Part shown: one piece after another, positions 8,697-17,494 of the stretch
How positions within the stretch are numbered: the first letter of the stretch is position 1
Layout: every line of letters starts with the position of its first letter
DNA from: Rhizobium sp. CIAT894
GTDB lineage: Bacteria; Pseudomonadota; Alphaproteobacteria; Rhizobiales; Rhizobiaceae
Length of the DNA stretch: 64,000 nucleotides
Assembly (NCBI RefSeq): GCF_000172795.2
Contig: NZ_CP020947.1
Coordinates: forward strand, 2,669,001-2,733,000
Direction of reading: 5' to 3'
Notes under the pieces: model-generated
Told to the model about the DNA's origin: nothing
What the model saw: the letters and a program-made list of their open reading frames with translations, nothing else
Database searches by the model: none
Made by a program: the position numbers and the translations under genes

Positions 8697-10190
8697 TCAG
8701 CTCACCAAACCGTCCATATGGATGTACACGGTCAGCGTATCCGCATCGCTATGATGCGCGTTTCCGTCGTCGATGCCGTAGCTGAAAGACTCGCTCACAT
8801 GGCCGTCATGGCTGGGGAGCTTGGTTTCATCGAGCGTATAGGCATAGTTGCCTTCCCGGTCCACGTGGATGGAACCATAGTCGCCGGTCAGCGTCAGGCC
8901 GTGCTTGCCCACACTTTCGTCGCCGAAGCGGCGCAGCACCAGGGTGTCATTGTCGGAGCTGTCGTTTTCGAGAAGATTGCCGCGATGGGCCGCACCGTTA
9001 TCGGTGAAGATCTTCAGATTGTCGTGGGCGGCAACGACCGCCGGGTCCGCGTCAGCCTCCGTCGTCGTTGCGGAAGCAACCTTGGTATCGGCGCTCGCAA
9101 GCGTCGTCTCCACATTGGCGACCGTATGGTTGCCGCTGACGGTAAAGGTGTGCGCGTCGGCAATGGCAGGCGAGATGCTGGTGGCCGTGGTGCCGCTCTC
9201 GATGGTGTTGTTGGTGAAGGAGCCGGAGGCCGGCCTGTCGACCTTCAGCGCCGCCTGAGTGAGGTCGTCGAAGGTGTTGTCGTGCACCTTGATATTGGTG
9301 CGGGTATAGCTGGCGCCGATAGGGCCGCTGACTGCCACGCCCCACGCGCCGTCATGAATGTGGTTGCCCGATATGTCGTAGTCCCGGGCATTTCCCTGAT
9401 CGCCGAGGCCGACGGCGAAGGACCAGCTGTAACCGTGGAATCCGGATATGTCGTTGTCACGGATGGCGACGGTCTTGCCCGCCTGCGCGCTGATGCCGAA
9501 GCCGCCGCCGGTCAGCACATTGTCCTCGACCACGGCATTCGTCGGCCTGACGAGCGCGATCACGCCCTTCGGGCTGCTGGCATCGGTCTGATCGAGATGG
9601 TTGCCCTTGATCAGAATATTGCTGCTGTCGTTCATCTGTACGGCATCGGCCGTCGAGCCGTTCGCACTGGTGACGGTGTTGTTGAGAAGCTTGACGCCCG
9701 CAACCTTCTCGATCCAGAAGCCGTCGCCCTTGACGTCCGAGACCTTGCTGCTCTCGACCGTGACGTTCGTGCTGCTTCGGAAAGTGACTGCGCCGGCGCT
9801 TTCCGACAATCCGGTCTTGGCGATGTCGACATTGCGCACCGTCCAGTTCGTGACGCTGCCGCCATAAATGCCGGCGCCCCCGACGTTCGAGATCTTCAGG
9901 TTCTCGATGACGATGTTGGAGGCGTAGAGACTGTGAATGCCGTCGCCGTTGCTGTGGATGACCGGGGCCGAGCCCGTCCCGTAACTGCCGATCTTGATCG
10001 GTGCGCTCTCGGTGCCGGAATATTTGATATCGAACTGCTCGTTGAACACGCTCCCCTTGGCCAGCAGCACGCTGTCGCCCGGTTTCAGCTTGAGGGATTC
10101 CACTTTGGACAAAGTCGCAAAAGCCGATGTCTGGTTCGTTCCGTTGTTGCCGTCGGAACCAGTCGTTGAGTTCACATAGTAGATTGTCAT
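8697..10190 (-). CDS. Right-handed parallel beta-helix protein with VCBS/cadherin-like C-terminus (copy 2)
   Basis: 497 aa, collinear over its whole length with the gene at 6656-8137. Shared blocks include YYVNS-TGS, DGIHSLYASNIVIEN-KIS, ADAVQMNDSSNI, PKGVIALVRP, GYSWS-A-GLGDQG, FDDLTQAALKVDRPASG and the C-terminal LRRF-DE-VGK-GLTLTG-YG-IHVD. The same layout applies: beta-helix over residues ~30-335, a Thr/Ala-rich linker, and a final VCBS/cadherin-like domain, with no Sec signal. The linker (TTLASADTKVASATTTEADAD) is longer than in copy 1 and is the most diverged part. This is an old tandem duplication kept in frame in both copies, so both are probably functional, perhaps with different ligands. 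Confidence 0.8.
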   Translation of the reverse strand: MTIYYVNSTTGSDGNNGTNQTSAFATLSKVESLKLKPGDSVLLAKGSVFNEQFDIKYSGTESAPIKIGSYGTGSAPVIHSNGDGIHSLYASNIVIENLKISNVGGAGIYGGSVTNWTVRNVDIAKTGLSESAGAVTFRSSTNVTVESSKVSDVKGDGFWIEKVAGVKLLNNTVTSANGSTADAVQMNDSSNILIKGNHLDQTDASSPKGVIALVRPTNAVVEDNVLTGGGFGISAQAGKTVAIRDNDISGFHGYSWSFAVGLGDQGNARDYDISGNHIHDGAWGVAVSGPIGASYTRTNIKVHDNTFDDLTQAALKVDRPASGSFTNNTIESGTTATSISPAIADAHTFTVSGNHTVANVETTLASADTKVASATTTEADADPAVVAAHDNLKIFTDNGAAHRGNLLENDSSDNDTLVLRRFGDESVGKHGLTLTGDYGSIHVDREGNYAYTLDETKLPSHDGHVSESFSYGIDDGNAHHSDADTLTVYIHMDGLVS

Positions 10191-10549
10191 ATCGCCAATG
10201 TTGCCCTGTTCGTCGGATCGCTACATCGCCACTGGAATCGACCGGGACCGGCCGTCCGAATGCGGCGGGGGCAACCGTCCATGGCAAGAAGGCGACAAGA
10301 TGTTGTCAATGCGGCAGCGGGCCGGATTGCCGGTCTATTCCACAGGCACGGGAGCGAGGGTTCGCCAAGCATCCGGAAAGTTGCAACTTAAGCCGGAAAA
10401 ACAACGACATCGAGGCGAATAAATCGCAGGCCGCCGAGGTGGGGCGAGAAGATGGCCGGCATTGATTCGTTCGCTTGTGCTCACCGAAGCCAAGCAATGA
10501 AAGATGTGCCGCATGGCACCTCCTTTATTGCAATCTCCGAGGCGCACTC
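10191..10549. other. Intergenic region upstream of the beta-helix pair
   Basis: About 360 bp hold the promoter region of the minus-strand beta-helix gene at the left, and the 3' flank of the exporter cluster at the right. No open frame here has family similarity. No clear terminator hairpin with a T-run was seen. Confidence 0.4.
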
Positions 10550-11766
10550 CTACCCTCTCGCCCGCAAGGCCGCGGTCAGCGGCAGCCGCGCCGCCGCCAG
10601 CGCCGGCAACGCCCCACCGATCACGCCGACCGCCACCCCCAGCAGCCCCGCGGTCAAAATCACATCCGCCGCCACATCGAGCTGAAAGGCCATCTTCGTA
10701 TTGTTGGCTCCCATCGTACTCGCCTGCCAGCCATTGAAAGCAAGCCGGGAGCCGATCACACCGACGGCCGCCCCCGCCGCCGACAGCAGCACCGCCTCGA
10801 CCCAGGTGGCAGCCAAGGCCGGCAGCCGGGAAAAGCCGAGCAGGCGCAGCGTGGCGATCTCGATCGCACGGTCGGAAACCGAGCTCATCATCGTGTTCAA
10901 GGCACCCGCCGTCGCACCGATCGCCATCAGCAGCGCGATCGGCCAGCCGAACAGGCGGATCAGGCTTTCAGTACGCTCGGCCTGCGCGGCATAGAGATCG
11001 GCCTCGGAGACGGCGGTGAGCGGCGCCCCCGATATATCGGACAGACGCTGGCGCAGCACCGCCAGCCCTGTTGCGGGGTCGCCGCCGGCAAGCCGCACGC
11101 GCAGGCTCTGCACCTGCCCCTGGCGGTCGAAGGCCGATTGCACCGCGTCCAGATCCGCCCAGATCTCGGATTCGAAGGCGCTACCGCCCGCGGTGAAATG
11201 ACCGGCGACGGTCCAGTCGACCGCACCCAACCGCACCGTCTGGCCGACGGCAAAGCCGGGGAAAGCGTCCGCGATGCGGGCGCCGACGACGATCTCGCGG
11301 GCGCCTGATGCAAACATCCGCCCCTGCGAAAGCCGGGCGCGGCTGCGGAGATCGAGCCCGGCCGGGTCCATGCCCCTGAGCGACAGCGTCTGCTCGCCAC
11401 CATCGTTCCCCCTGACATCGATCGGCACGATGATCTCGCGCGACAGCACCGGCCCGCCCGCCCCGCCGGCACCATCGCGCGCAATTCCGCTATCAGTGCG
11501 GATTGCGGCAAGGCTGCGGATCGCATCGGCAGGGACATCAGAGCCTGTTTCCTGGTTGGTGCCGCCGCCGAGGATGACAGCGATACCGGGGAGCCGGCCC
11601 CGGCAAGGGCAGCCTCGAAGCCGCGCGCCATCGCCAGAAAACCTGAGAGCACCGCCACCACGAGGGCGACCGACAGCACCATCGACAGCGAGATTGCAAG
11701 CCGCCTGGGCAGGCTGCCGAGGTTGACTCTGATCATGAGAAAGGTCTGCTTGAGCGCTGATGACAT
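10550..11766 (-). pseudogene. FtsX-like ABC transporter permease (MacB type), single-base frameshift
   Basis: The N-terminal part (MSSALKQTFLMIRVNLGSLPRRLAISLSMVLSVALVVAVLSG) reads in one frame to about 11590. The remainder (from IAVILGGGTNQETG through GPVLSREIIVPIDV to LTAALRARG) reads in another frame to the stop at 10550. Restoring one base in the CCGGGG run near 11587-11590 gives a continuous 405-aa MacB-type permease: TM1, a periplasmic domain, then three C-terminal TM segments around residues 270-400. The partner permease starts 4 bp away in the same cluster. Either an assembly or sequencing error, or a real recent knockout; a protein from the intact allele would pump the same substrate as its partner. 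Confidence 0.8.
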
Positions 11767-11770
11767 TGAA

Positions 11771-12910
11771 TTATCTCGTTCTGAAGGCGTTGACGATGGG
11801 CAGGCGCATGGCGTTCACGGCCGGAAGCAGCCCGGTCAGCAGGCCAAGCCCTGCAATGATCGCGGCAGCCTTCAGCAGCACCTCGCCGCCGAAGACGAGA
11901 CCGAATTCCGGCCCGATCGAGAGCGTCGCGAGCTTGGCCAGAATGAGCCCGCCCGCGCCGCCGACGGCGAAGATGAACAGTGTCTCGCCGAGAATGAGCG
12001 CCACGATCCGCCCGCGGGAAAAACCGAGCACCTTCATCACACCGATCTCGAAGCGGCGCTCCCTGATGGCGAAGAGCATGGTGTTGACCGATATCATCAG
12101 GATCGTCACGAAGGCGGCACCGACGACGAGACCGACGATTAACCCGACATCGGCAAACTGCCGGAGAAAGGCTTCGAGGAACTGCTTTTCCGATTGCGTC
12201 CTGGTCTGCGCCGCCGAATTGGCAAAGAGCGCGTCGATGCGCCCCGCCAGCACCCCTGAGGCGACACCGTCGCGCGGGCGCACCACGAAGGCGTCGACCG
12301 TATCCTTGTCCCTTGCACGCGCTGAATTGACCATGTCGTAGCGGGCGAGCATGAAATAGGTGTCGGTGCTGGCATCGGCGCCATCGAAGATCCCCGATAT
12401 GGTGAAACTCCAGTTCCGGCTGCCATCGGCCTTCATGATCTGGCTGGTGATGCCGATGCGCTGGCCGATCGACCAGCCCTGCGCTTCGGCCAGCGCCCTG
12501 CCGACGAGCACCCGGTCGCCACCCTCTTCCAGCGCCGCGATCAGCTCCGGCGTCAGCCCGAGTTCGGCGCCGTTGGCAGCGGCAATCGCCCGCGGATCGA
12601 CCGCGCTGATGGCCACGACATTCTTCTCGACCTCGACGAAGCCCCGCATGCGCGCGGTATAGGCGACGGCCGCGACATCGCGCTGCCCCGCGATCCGGTT
12701 GAGGTAGGCAAGCGGCAGCGGCAGCCCCCGGCCCGATTTGTTGAACACGCCGAGCAGGTCGTCGCTACCGCCGGACGCCCCCTGGCTGCCGCTGACGAAA
12801 CTCGCCGTCAGCCCGTAGATCAGGAAGGCGGTGCCGACCGAACACATCAGCAAGACGGCCCGCAGCCGCTTGCGCCAGGCATTGCGCCGCATGAGCTCGA
12901 AGAAGGTCAT
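11771..12910 (-). CDS. FtsX-like ABC transporter permease (MacB type)
   Basis: 379 aa. One TM segment near the N-terminus (LRAVLLMCSVGTAFLIYGLTA) is followed by a ~220-residue periplasmic domain and three C-terminal TM segments (VGLIVGLVVGAAFVTILMISV; IVALILGETLFIFAVGGAGGL; AAAIIAGLGLLTGLLPAVNA). The segment RERRFEIGVMKVLGFSRGRI is the cytoplasmic coupling helix typical of the FtsX/MacB permease domain. Its start overlaps the ATPase stop by 4 bp (ATGA), so the two are translationally coupled. With the second permease, the ATPase and the fusion protein it forms a tripartite exporter of the MacAB type. The substrate is unknown. Confidence 0.88.
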   Translation of the reverse strand: MTFFELMRRNAWRKRLRAVLLMCSVGTAFLIYGLTASFVSGSQGASGGSDDLLGVFNKSGRGLPLPLAYLNRIAGQRDVAAVAYTARMRGFVEVEKNVVAISAVDPRAIAAANGAELGLTPELIAALEEGGDRVLVGRALAEAQGWSIGQRIGITSQIMKADGSRNWSFTISGIFDGADASTDTYFMLARYDMVNSARARDKDTVDAFVVRPRDGVASGVLAGRIDALFANSAAQTRTQSEKQFLEAFLRQFADVGLIVGLVVGAAFVTILMISVNTMLFAIRERRFEIGVMKVLGFSRGRIVALILGETLFIFAVGGAGGLILAKLATLSIGPEFGLVFGGEVLLKAAAIIAGLGLLTGLLPAVNAMRLPIVNAFRTR

Positions 12911-13605
12911 CGGCTTTCCCCCTCGACGAATTCACCCTTGTTGAGATGCAGCGTACGCCGTGCAAAGGCAGCGGCCTCGGGGTCATGCGTGACCATGACG
13001 ATGGTTTTCCGAAGCTCGCGATTGAGAAAATCAAGCATCTCCAGGACGTCATTGGCCGATTTCCGGTCGAGATCGCCGGTCGGCTCGTCGCAGAGAATGA
13101 GATCGGGATCGGCGACGATGGCACGGGCAATGCCGACGCGCTGCTGCTGGCCGCCCGACATGCTGGACGGAAACTGCCGTTGCCGCCCAGCCAGCCCGAC
13201 CAGCTCCATCACCGTATCGACGCGCGCCCGCCGCTCCTTGCGGCCGAGCGGCTTCAAGAGCAGCGGCAGCTCGATATTCTCTGCCGCATTCAGCATCGGC
13301 AGCAGATTGTAGAACTGGAAGACGATGCCCATGCTGTGCGCCCGCCAGGCAGCCCTGGCGCCTTCGCCCATCTGCTCGATATGGCTGCGTCCGATGCGGA
13401 TCTCGCCGGCATCCGGGCTGTCGATGCCGCCGAGCATATTCAGCAGCGTCGATTTCCCCGAACCCGACGGCCCCATGACCGCGACGAAATCGCCGCGCGG
13501 AATGGAAAGGTCGAGCCCTGAAAAGATCGGTATGGTCTCCGCCCCGATCCTGAATGCCTTCCGGACGCCGGCAAGCGCGATATAGGGATCTTGAGTGTCG
13601 GTCAT
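12907..13605 (-). CDS. ABC transporter ATP-binding protein (MacB/LolD type)
   Basis: 232 aa from ATG 13603-13605, preceded by CCAAGGAGCAAAGC. The Walker A motif GPSGSGKST, Q-loop VFQFYNLLPMLNAAENI, signature SGGQQQRVGIARAI, Walker B LILCDEPTGDLD and H-loop MVTHDPEAA are all intact. The spacing of the Q-loop and the sequence NLLPMLNA are typical of the MacB/LolD subfamily, which powers FtsX-like permeases without pumping across the membrane directly. The gene is the first of the ATPase-permease-permease run and lies behind the membrane fusion protein gene. Confidence 0.93.
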   Translation of the reverse strand: MTDTQDPYIALAGVRKAFRIGAETIPIFSGLDLSIPRGDFVAVMGPSGSGKSTLLNMLGGIDSPDAGEIRIGRSHIEQMGEGARAAWRAHSMGIVFQFYNLLPMLNAAENIELPLLLKPLGRKERRARVDTVMELVGLAGRQRQFPSSMSGGQQQRVGIARAIVADPDLILCDEPTGDLDRKSANDVLEMLDFLNRELRKTIVMVTHDPEAAAFARRTLHLNKGEFVEGESR

Positions 13606-13724
13606 TGCTTTGCTCCTTGGTGGTTTATTGATCGGAGTCGCGGCGCCGGAGGCGTGTCCCTTCTCCCCGCTGGGGAAAAGAGCCCTGTGGCGCGGCACAG
13701 TTTCCACAGGATCGCCTCAAGGGA

Positions 13725-14921
13725 TCATCCCGCACTGCCTGACCCGCGGGCCGGAGCCTCGAAGGACGGGGGCGGTTGATGGCCGCCGACGGCCTGCGGA
13801 TTGGAAGCAGCCTCCCCAACCACCAGCCGGACGCGCGCCGCCATGGCGGGCCGCATGCCCGAAGGTGGCCGGGAGATCGACAGACGAAGCGTCACCGTCC
13901 CCTTTTCCCGCGAAATGACGGGAGCGATCTTCGACACCTCGACCGCAAAAGGCTGGCTTGGAAAGCCGTCAAGCACCGCCTCGCCGGACAGGCCCGGCCG
14001 CATCAGTGCGATATTGGACTCGGCCACATCGGCATCGATGACCAGGCTTGCCGTATCGGCGATGACGAGCAGGCTTTCATTCTCCCGCACGCTGTCCTCG
14101 CGCGACAGCACCGTGTCGCCGATATGTGCGTCGATCCGGGTGACGGTGCCGGAGATCGGCGCGCGCACGGTCAGCGCCTCCACCTGTTCACGCGCCTTGT
14201 CGATCTCGAGTTCGGCTTTTTCGACATCGTGCCTTGCCTGCAAGGCGGCATTCTCGGCGCCGTCGGCAGCCGTTTTCGCCTCCTCCAGCGCCTGCGCCGA
14301 CATGGTATCGCGCCCGGCCAGCCGCTCGGTGCGCGCAAGCGATGACCGTGCCTGCGCAAGCTCGATGTTCTTTGCCGCCAACGCCAGCTCCGCCGATTGC
14401 CGGGCGATCTCCGCGCCCCGAAGCGAAAAACGCGCGCCGGCATCGTCGAGCCGCACCAGCACCTGCCCCGCCGCCACCCTATCGCCCGCCTCCACCTCGA
14501 CCCCGACGATCCGGCCCTCATATTTGGAAAAGACGGTGGCGATATCGGGTGCGACGACGTAGCCGGAGCCGGTGATTTCCCTGGGCGACGCAGCCGTGCT
14601 CTTCGCCCTGCCGTCGGCCGGGGTCTGCATTCCCTCGACGGCAGCACCGCCCTTGGCCGGCGCCTCCACTCGATGATCCGATATGGCAAGATCGCCGCCC
14701 GAAAACCCCGCAAGCGCGGTCTCGATGCGCTCCCTCGTCTCAGGCCGGTAGAAAAGTACTCCCGCCAGCGATACCGTCACAGCCAGGACAAGCATCGCGG
14801 CGGGGATCACGCGCCGCCGGGCATGAGGCTTCGGCGGTTCGGTCTTCAAGGCCGCAGGCTCGATCGAAAGCGATCTCAGCTTGGCGGCAAGGTCTCGGTC
14901 GTGTTCTGATGTCGTGTTCAT
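13725..14921 (-). CDS. HlyD/MacA-type periplasmic adaptor (membrane fusion protein)
   Basis: 398 aa. A cytoplasmic N-terminus is followed by one TM segment (residues ~38-57), then the split biotinyl-lipoyl domain (GSGYVVAPDIATVFSKYEGRI ... VEVEAGDRVAAGQVLVRLDD). A long alpha-helical hairpin (residues ~165-260) and a returning lipoyl half plus beta-barrel (TVRAPISGTVTRIDAHIGD) come next. It would bridge the ABC permeases to an outer membrane channel. It is the promoter-proximal gene of the exporter cluster. The last ~20 residues (GGHQPPPSFEAPARGSGSAG) are encoded by a fragment of the dispersed CCTCGAAGGACG repeat, so the original C-terminus has probably been overwritten. Confidence 0.88.
   Translation of the reverse strand: MNTTSEHDRDLAAKLRSLSIEPAALKTEPPKPHARRRVIPAAMLVLAVTVSLAGVLFYRPETRERIETALAGFSGGDLAISDHRVEAPAKGGAAVEGMQTPADGRAKSTAASPREITGSGYVVAPDIATVFSKYEGRIVGVEVEAGDRVAAGQVLVRLDDAGARFSLRGAEIARQSAELALAAKNIELAQARSSLARTERLAGRDTMSAQALEEAKTAADGAENAALQARHDVEKAELEIDKAREQVEALTVRAPISGTVTRIDAHIGDTVLSREDSVRENESLLVIADTASLVIDADVAESNIALMRPGLSGEAVLDGFPSQPFAVEVSKIAPVISREKGTVTLRLSISRPPSGMRPAMAARVRLVVGEAASNPQAVGGHQPPPSFEAPARGSGSAG
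13745..13785. repeat. Fragment of dispersed palindromic repeat inside the fusion-protein 3' end
   Basis: GGCCGGAGCCTCGAAGGACG followed by GGGGCGG. The same block occurs at 15172-15200, and its complement or relatives occur at 15249-15280, 28074-28115, 29630-29765, 38020-38060 and 60565-60605. Here it lies within coding sequence and supplies the C-terminal residues of the adaptor. Confidence 0.7.
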
Positions 14922-15376
14922 GCCGGCAGCATGGCCGCCGGCGCCAAAACCGCGACCTCGAACATGTTTCAGGCGGTACTCGATCGCGATCGAGGACTGG
15001 TGTAAGCCATATCAGAGCATGTCGCACAAAAGTGTGCAGCGGTTTTACGATAATCTTTTGATGCCCCCACAGAAACTGCACGAAGGGAAGTTGGGGCTTG
15101 GCTCGCTGCGTGCCTCGGCGGCACGGCACACCGATCAGCCCTCATCCTTGTACGTTGCGCAGGCCGGAGGCCGGAGCCTCGAAGGACGGGGGCGGGTGAT
15201 GAGCGCTGCGGCCCGCATCAATTGGCGGAGGAATACCAGTGGCCGGCCTCGTCCTTCGAGGCCCCTGCGGGGCACCTCAGCATGAGGGCGGAGAGAGGGC
15301 ACGAATTGCCTTACTATAGAGCGAGGCGGCGAAGTATTTTCCGAAACGCACAGCGACCGTTAAGATCGGACTGCCC
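14922..15376. other. Intergenic region with two kinds of dispersed repeat
   Basis: No gene is visible. At 15016-15062 is a degenerate relative (ATGTCG-CACAAAAGTGTGCAGCGG) of the nested palindrome found after ftsZ2 at 34140-34188. At 15160-15290 are two facing copies of the GGAGCCTCGAAGGACGGGGG / CGTCCTTCGAGGCCCC repeat, the second ending in CTCAGCATGAGGGCGG. The promoter of the minus-strand exporter gene must lie at the left end. Confidence 0.6.
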
Positions 15377-16390
15377 TCACCCCTCCGCCTTCCTCTGCCG
15401 CCATGCCAGCGGCGTCATATCCGTCACACGCCTGAACTCCCGGTTGAAATTCGACTTGGTCTGAAAGCCGACCTCGAACATCACCTCGGTGACCGGCTTC
15501 TCGGTATCGGCAAGCAGCCGGCATGCCTCGCCGATCCGGTAATCATTGACATATTGCGAGACGTTCTTGTCCATCGCCCGGTTGATCGCCGCCGAGATCT
15601 GGCGTGCGGGAATGCCGGCCTTGCGGGCCAGCCGGTCGAGATTGAGATTGGCGTCGCGATAGAGCTTCCTTGCTTGCATCAACGCATCGATCGCGGCGAT
15701 CGTCTCCTTGTCCTCGGTCGTCTCTGGCTTCGGGACCAACTCTGCCGTTTCAGCCGGCGCCCGGCTTCGGCTGGCGGCCGCCGCCGCGATACCGAGGATG
15801 ACGAGGACGGCGAGATTTCCAAGACTGATCAGCATCAGCGCCCGCGCACTATGGGCCGAGGTGAGGTCGAGGAAGACGAAGGTATCGATCGCGGCCGAGA
15901 GACACAGAGCAGCGGCCGTAAAGATGATTGCCCGGTAGGCCGGCACCGCCCCTTCGAAAGGCGCCAGCCGCAGCGCATCGGCGCCCGGGCGCATCAGAAG
16001 CAGGATGGCGAGGGCATAACCGACGAAGATCAGCACCAGAGCGATGTCGATCGCCTCCCGCCAGACAGCCATCAGCACCAGGATGAGGGCGGCGGGTACG
16101 GCATGCAGAGCGACCCGGGCCGGCAGCGGCCGTCGGCTGGTCCGCACCAGCCGGGAAACCCCCGCATAGGCAAGCGGCGGCACCATCGCCGCGATCACCG
16201 GCGCGACCAGCCCGATGGCCTGGACTCCATATCCCCAACGCAGGCCGGAGAGCACGGATTGCAGCGCGGCAAGCAGGATGAGCGCCAGAAACGGCCGGTT
16301 CGGCGCCGCCTCCTCGTCGCGCCTGAGGACAGTGACGAAGAGGACAAGCAGCAAAAGGGCAACGGCGAAGGGAAGCGGAATAAACAGCAT
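15377..16390 (-). CDS. Membrane-bound AraC-family transcriptional regulator
   Basis: 337 aa from ATG 16388-16390; an in-frame ATG at 16426 would add 12 residues and has no better ribosome site. Residues 1-210 contain seven hydrophobic segments (starting MLFIPLPFAVALLLLVLF). The last ~100 residues are an AraC DNA-binding domain: LARKAGIPARQISAAINRAM is the first helix-turn-helix and VTEVMFEVGFQTKSNFNREFRRVTDMTPLAWR the second, with the usual family signature. Such 7TM-AraC proteins sense signals at the membrane and regulate neighbouring genes; the target here is unclear. It is encoded on the same strand as the oxidase operon but separated from it by 122 bp. Confidence 0.88.
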   Translation of the reverse strand: MLFIPLPFAVALLLLVLFVTVLRRDEEAAPNRPFLALILLAALQSVLSGLRWGYGVQAIGLVAPVIAAMVPPLAYAGVSRLVRTSRRPLPARVALHAVPAALILVLMAVWREAIDIALVLIFVGYALAILLLMRPGADALRLAPFEGAVPAYRAIIFTAAALCLSAAIDTFVFLDLTSAHSARALMLISLGNLAVLVILGIAAAAASRSRAPAETAELVPKPETTEDKETIAAIDALMQARKLYRDANLNLDRLARKAGIPARQISAAINRAMDKNVSQYVNDYRIGEACRLLADTEKPVTEVMFEVGFQTKSNFNREFRRVTDMTPLAWRQRKAEG

Positions 16391-16512
16391 GGCCTGACAG
16401 GATCGTAGCGAGTAGGCGGCCATCATTGCCGAGATCGTCGCCGTGCGCGACCTCCATCACGTTTTAGGACGCGTTTTAGGTGGGGATTTTGTGGGGTCGG
16501 TGGCCGCCGGGA

Positions 16513-17094
16513 TCAGCAGCGATCCAGGAAGGCAAGCACGCGGGCAGTCAGCAGCGCGGTCGCATCCGCGTCATAGGACGGCAGCGAGCTGTCGGCGAAA
16601 TAGTGCTGATCGCCGGGATACAGGAAAAGCTCCGCATCCTCGACCGCCTCGACGATCTCACGGGCGGCATCGATGTCGCCCTCGCCTGCGAAAATCGGAT
16701 CCTTGTCCATACCGTGGATCTGAACCGGGACGCCATCCGGCCAGGGTCCGAAGGCCCATTCGCCACGGATCGGCAGGCAGGAGTAAAAAAGCAGAGCGCC
16801 ACGGGCTCCGGGCCGTGTCTGTGCCAGCTTCTGCGCCGGCATCACGCCGAACGAAAAGCCGGCATAGACGAGCTCCGCAGCAAGGTCGTCGGCGAGGCGA
16901 ACGCCGCGCTCCCTGATATCGTCGAATCCGATCCCGCCGATATAGGCAAGCCCCTCTTCGATGCTCTGAAACACCTGCCCCTCGAAGAGATCCGGCGTGT
17001 GCACGATGTGGCCGTTCGCCCGCACGGCGTCGGCGAAGGCGCGCACACCCGGGGTCAGCCCCTGAGCGTGGTGGAACAACAAGACCTCAGCCAT
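16513..17094 (-). CDS. Dienelactone hydrolase family protein
   Basis: 193 aa alpha/beta hydrolase. The opening MAEVLLFHHAQGLTPG is typical of the family. The nucleophile elbow reads AGFSFGVMPA, so the nucleophile is Ser rather than the Cys of classical dienelactone hydrolase. The acid is in GMDKDPIF and the base in GDQHYFADS. It lies 27 bp after the last oxidase gene on the same strand and is probably co-transcribed, although no link between a hydrolase and oxidase assembly is known. The substrate is undetermined. Confidence 0.85.
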   Translation of the reverse strand: MAEVLLFHHAQGLTPGVRAFADAVRANGHIVHTPDLFEGQVFQSIEEGLAYIGGIGFDDIRERGVRLADDLAAELVYAGFSFGVMPAQKLAQTRPGARGALLFYSCLPIRGEWAFGPWPDGVPVQIHGMDKDPIFAGEGDIDAAREIVEAVEDAELFLYPGDQHYFADSSLPSYDADATALLTARVLAFLDRC

Positions 17095-17121
17095 ACGAAA
17101 CCTTATCCCGATGATCGCTGT

Positions 17122-17487
17122 CTACGGCGCAGTACCAAAGAAGGCGAGCCGGGTGAAGATCGTATAGTCCGCTTCCGATACCATCAGCGCCACGAAGACC
17201 AGCACCAGCACCGGCGGCAGCAGGATGGCGTAGACGAGCGCCAGCCTTTCCCAGGCCATATGCATGAAGACGGCAACGATCAGCCCGGCCTTCAGCATCA
17301 TGAACAGCAGGATCAGCGTCCACCTCAGATAGCTCTGAACGCCGAGATAATCGACCATATAGGACGCCGCGCTGAGCACGAAGAGCAGCCCCCAGACGAG
17401 GAGATAGAGCCGGATCGGGTGCTGCTGTCCGGTGTGTGCCTGTGCGTGCACCGCTTGGCTTTGGGCATGCGCCGTTGTCTCGCTCAT
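17122..17487 (-). CDS. Cytochrome c oxidase subunit IV family protein (CtaF/CyoD-like)
   Basis: 121 aa. A His/Gln-rich N-terminus is followed by three TM segments: LYLLVWGLLFVLSAASYMVDYLG, TLILLFMMLKAGLIVAVFMHM and ALVYAILLPPVLVLVFVALMV. The core KAGLIVAVFMHM is the signature of the small prokaryotic subunit IV family, which packs against subunits I/III and helps assembly. The gene starts 7 bp after the subunit III stop, in the oxidase operon. Confidence 0.9.
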   Translation of the reverse strand: MSETTAHAQSQAVHAQAHTGQQHPIRLYLLVWGLLFVLSAASYMVDYLGVQSYLRWTLILLFMMLKAGLIVAVFMHMAWERLALVYAILLPPVLVLVFVALMVSEADYTIFTRLAFFGTAP

Positions 17488-17494
17488 GACGACC

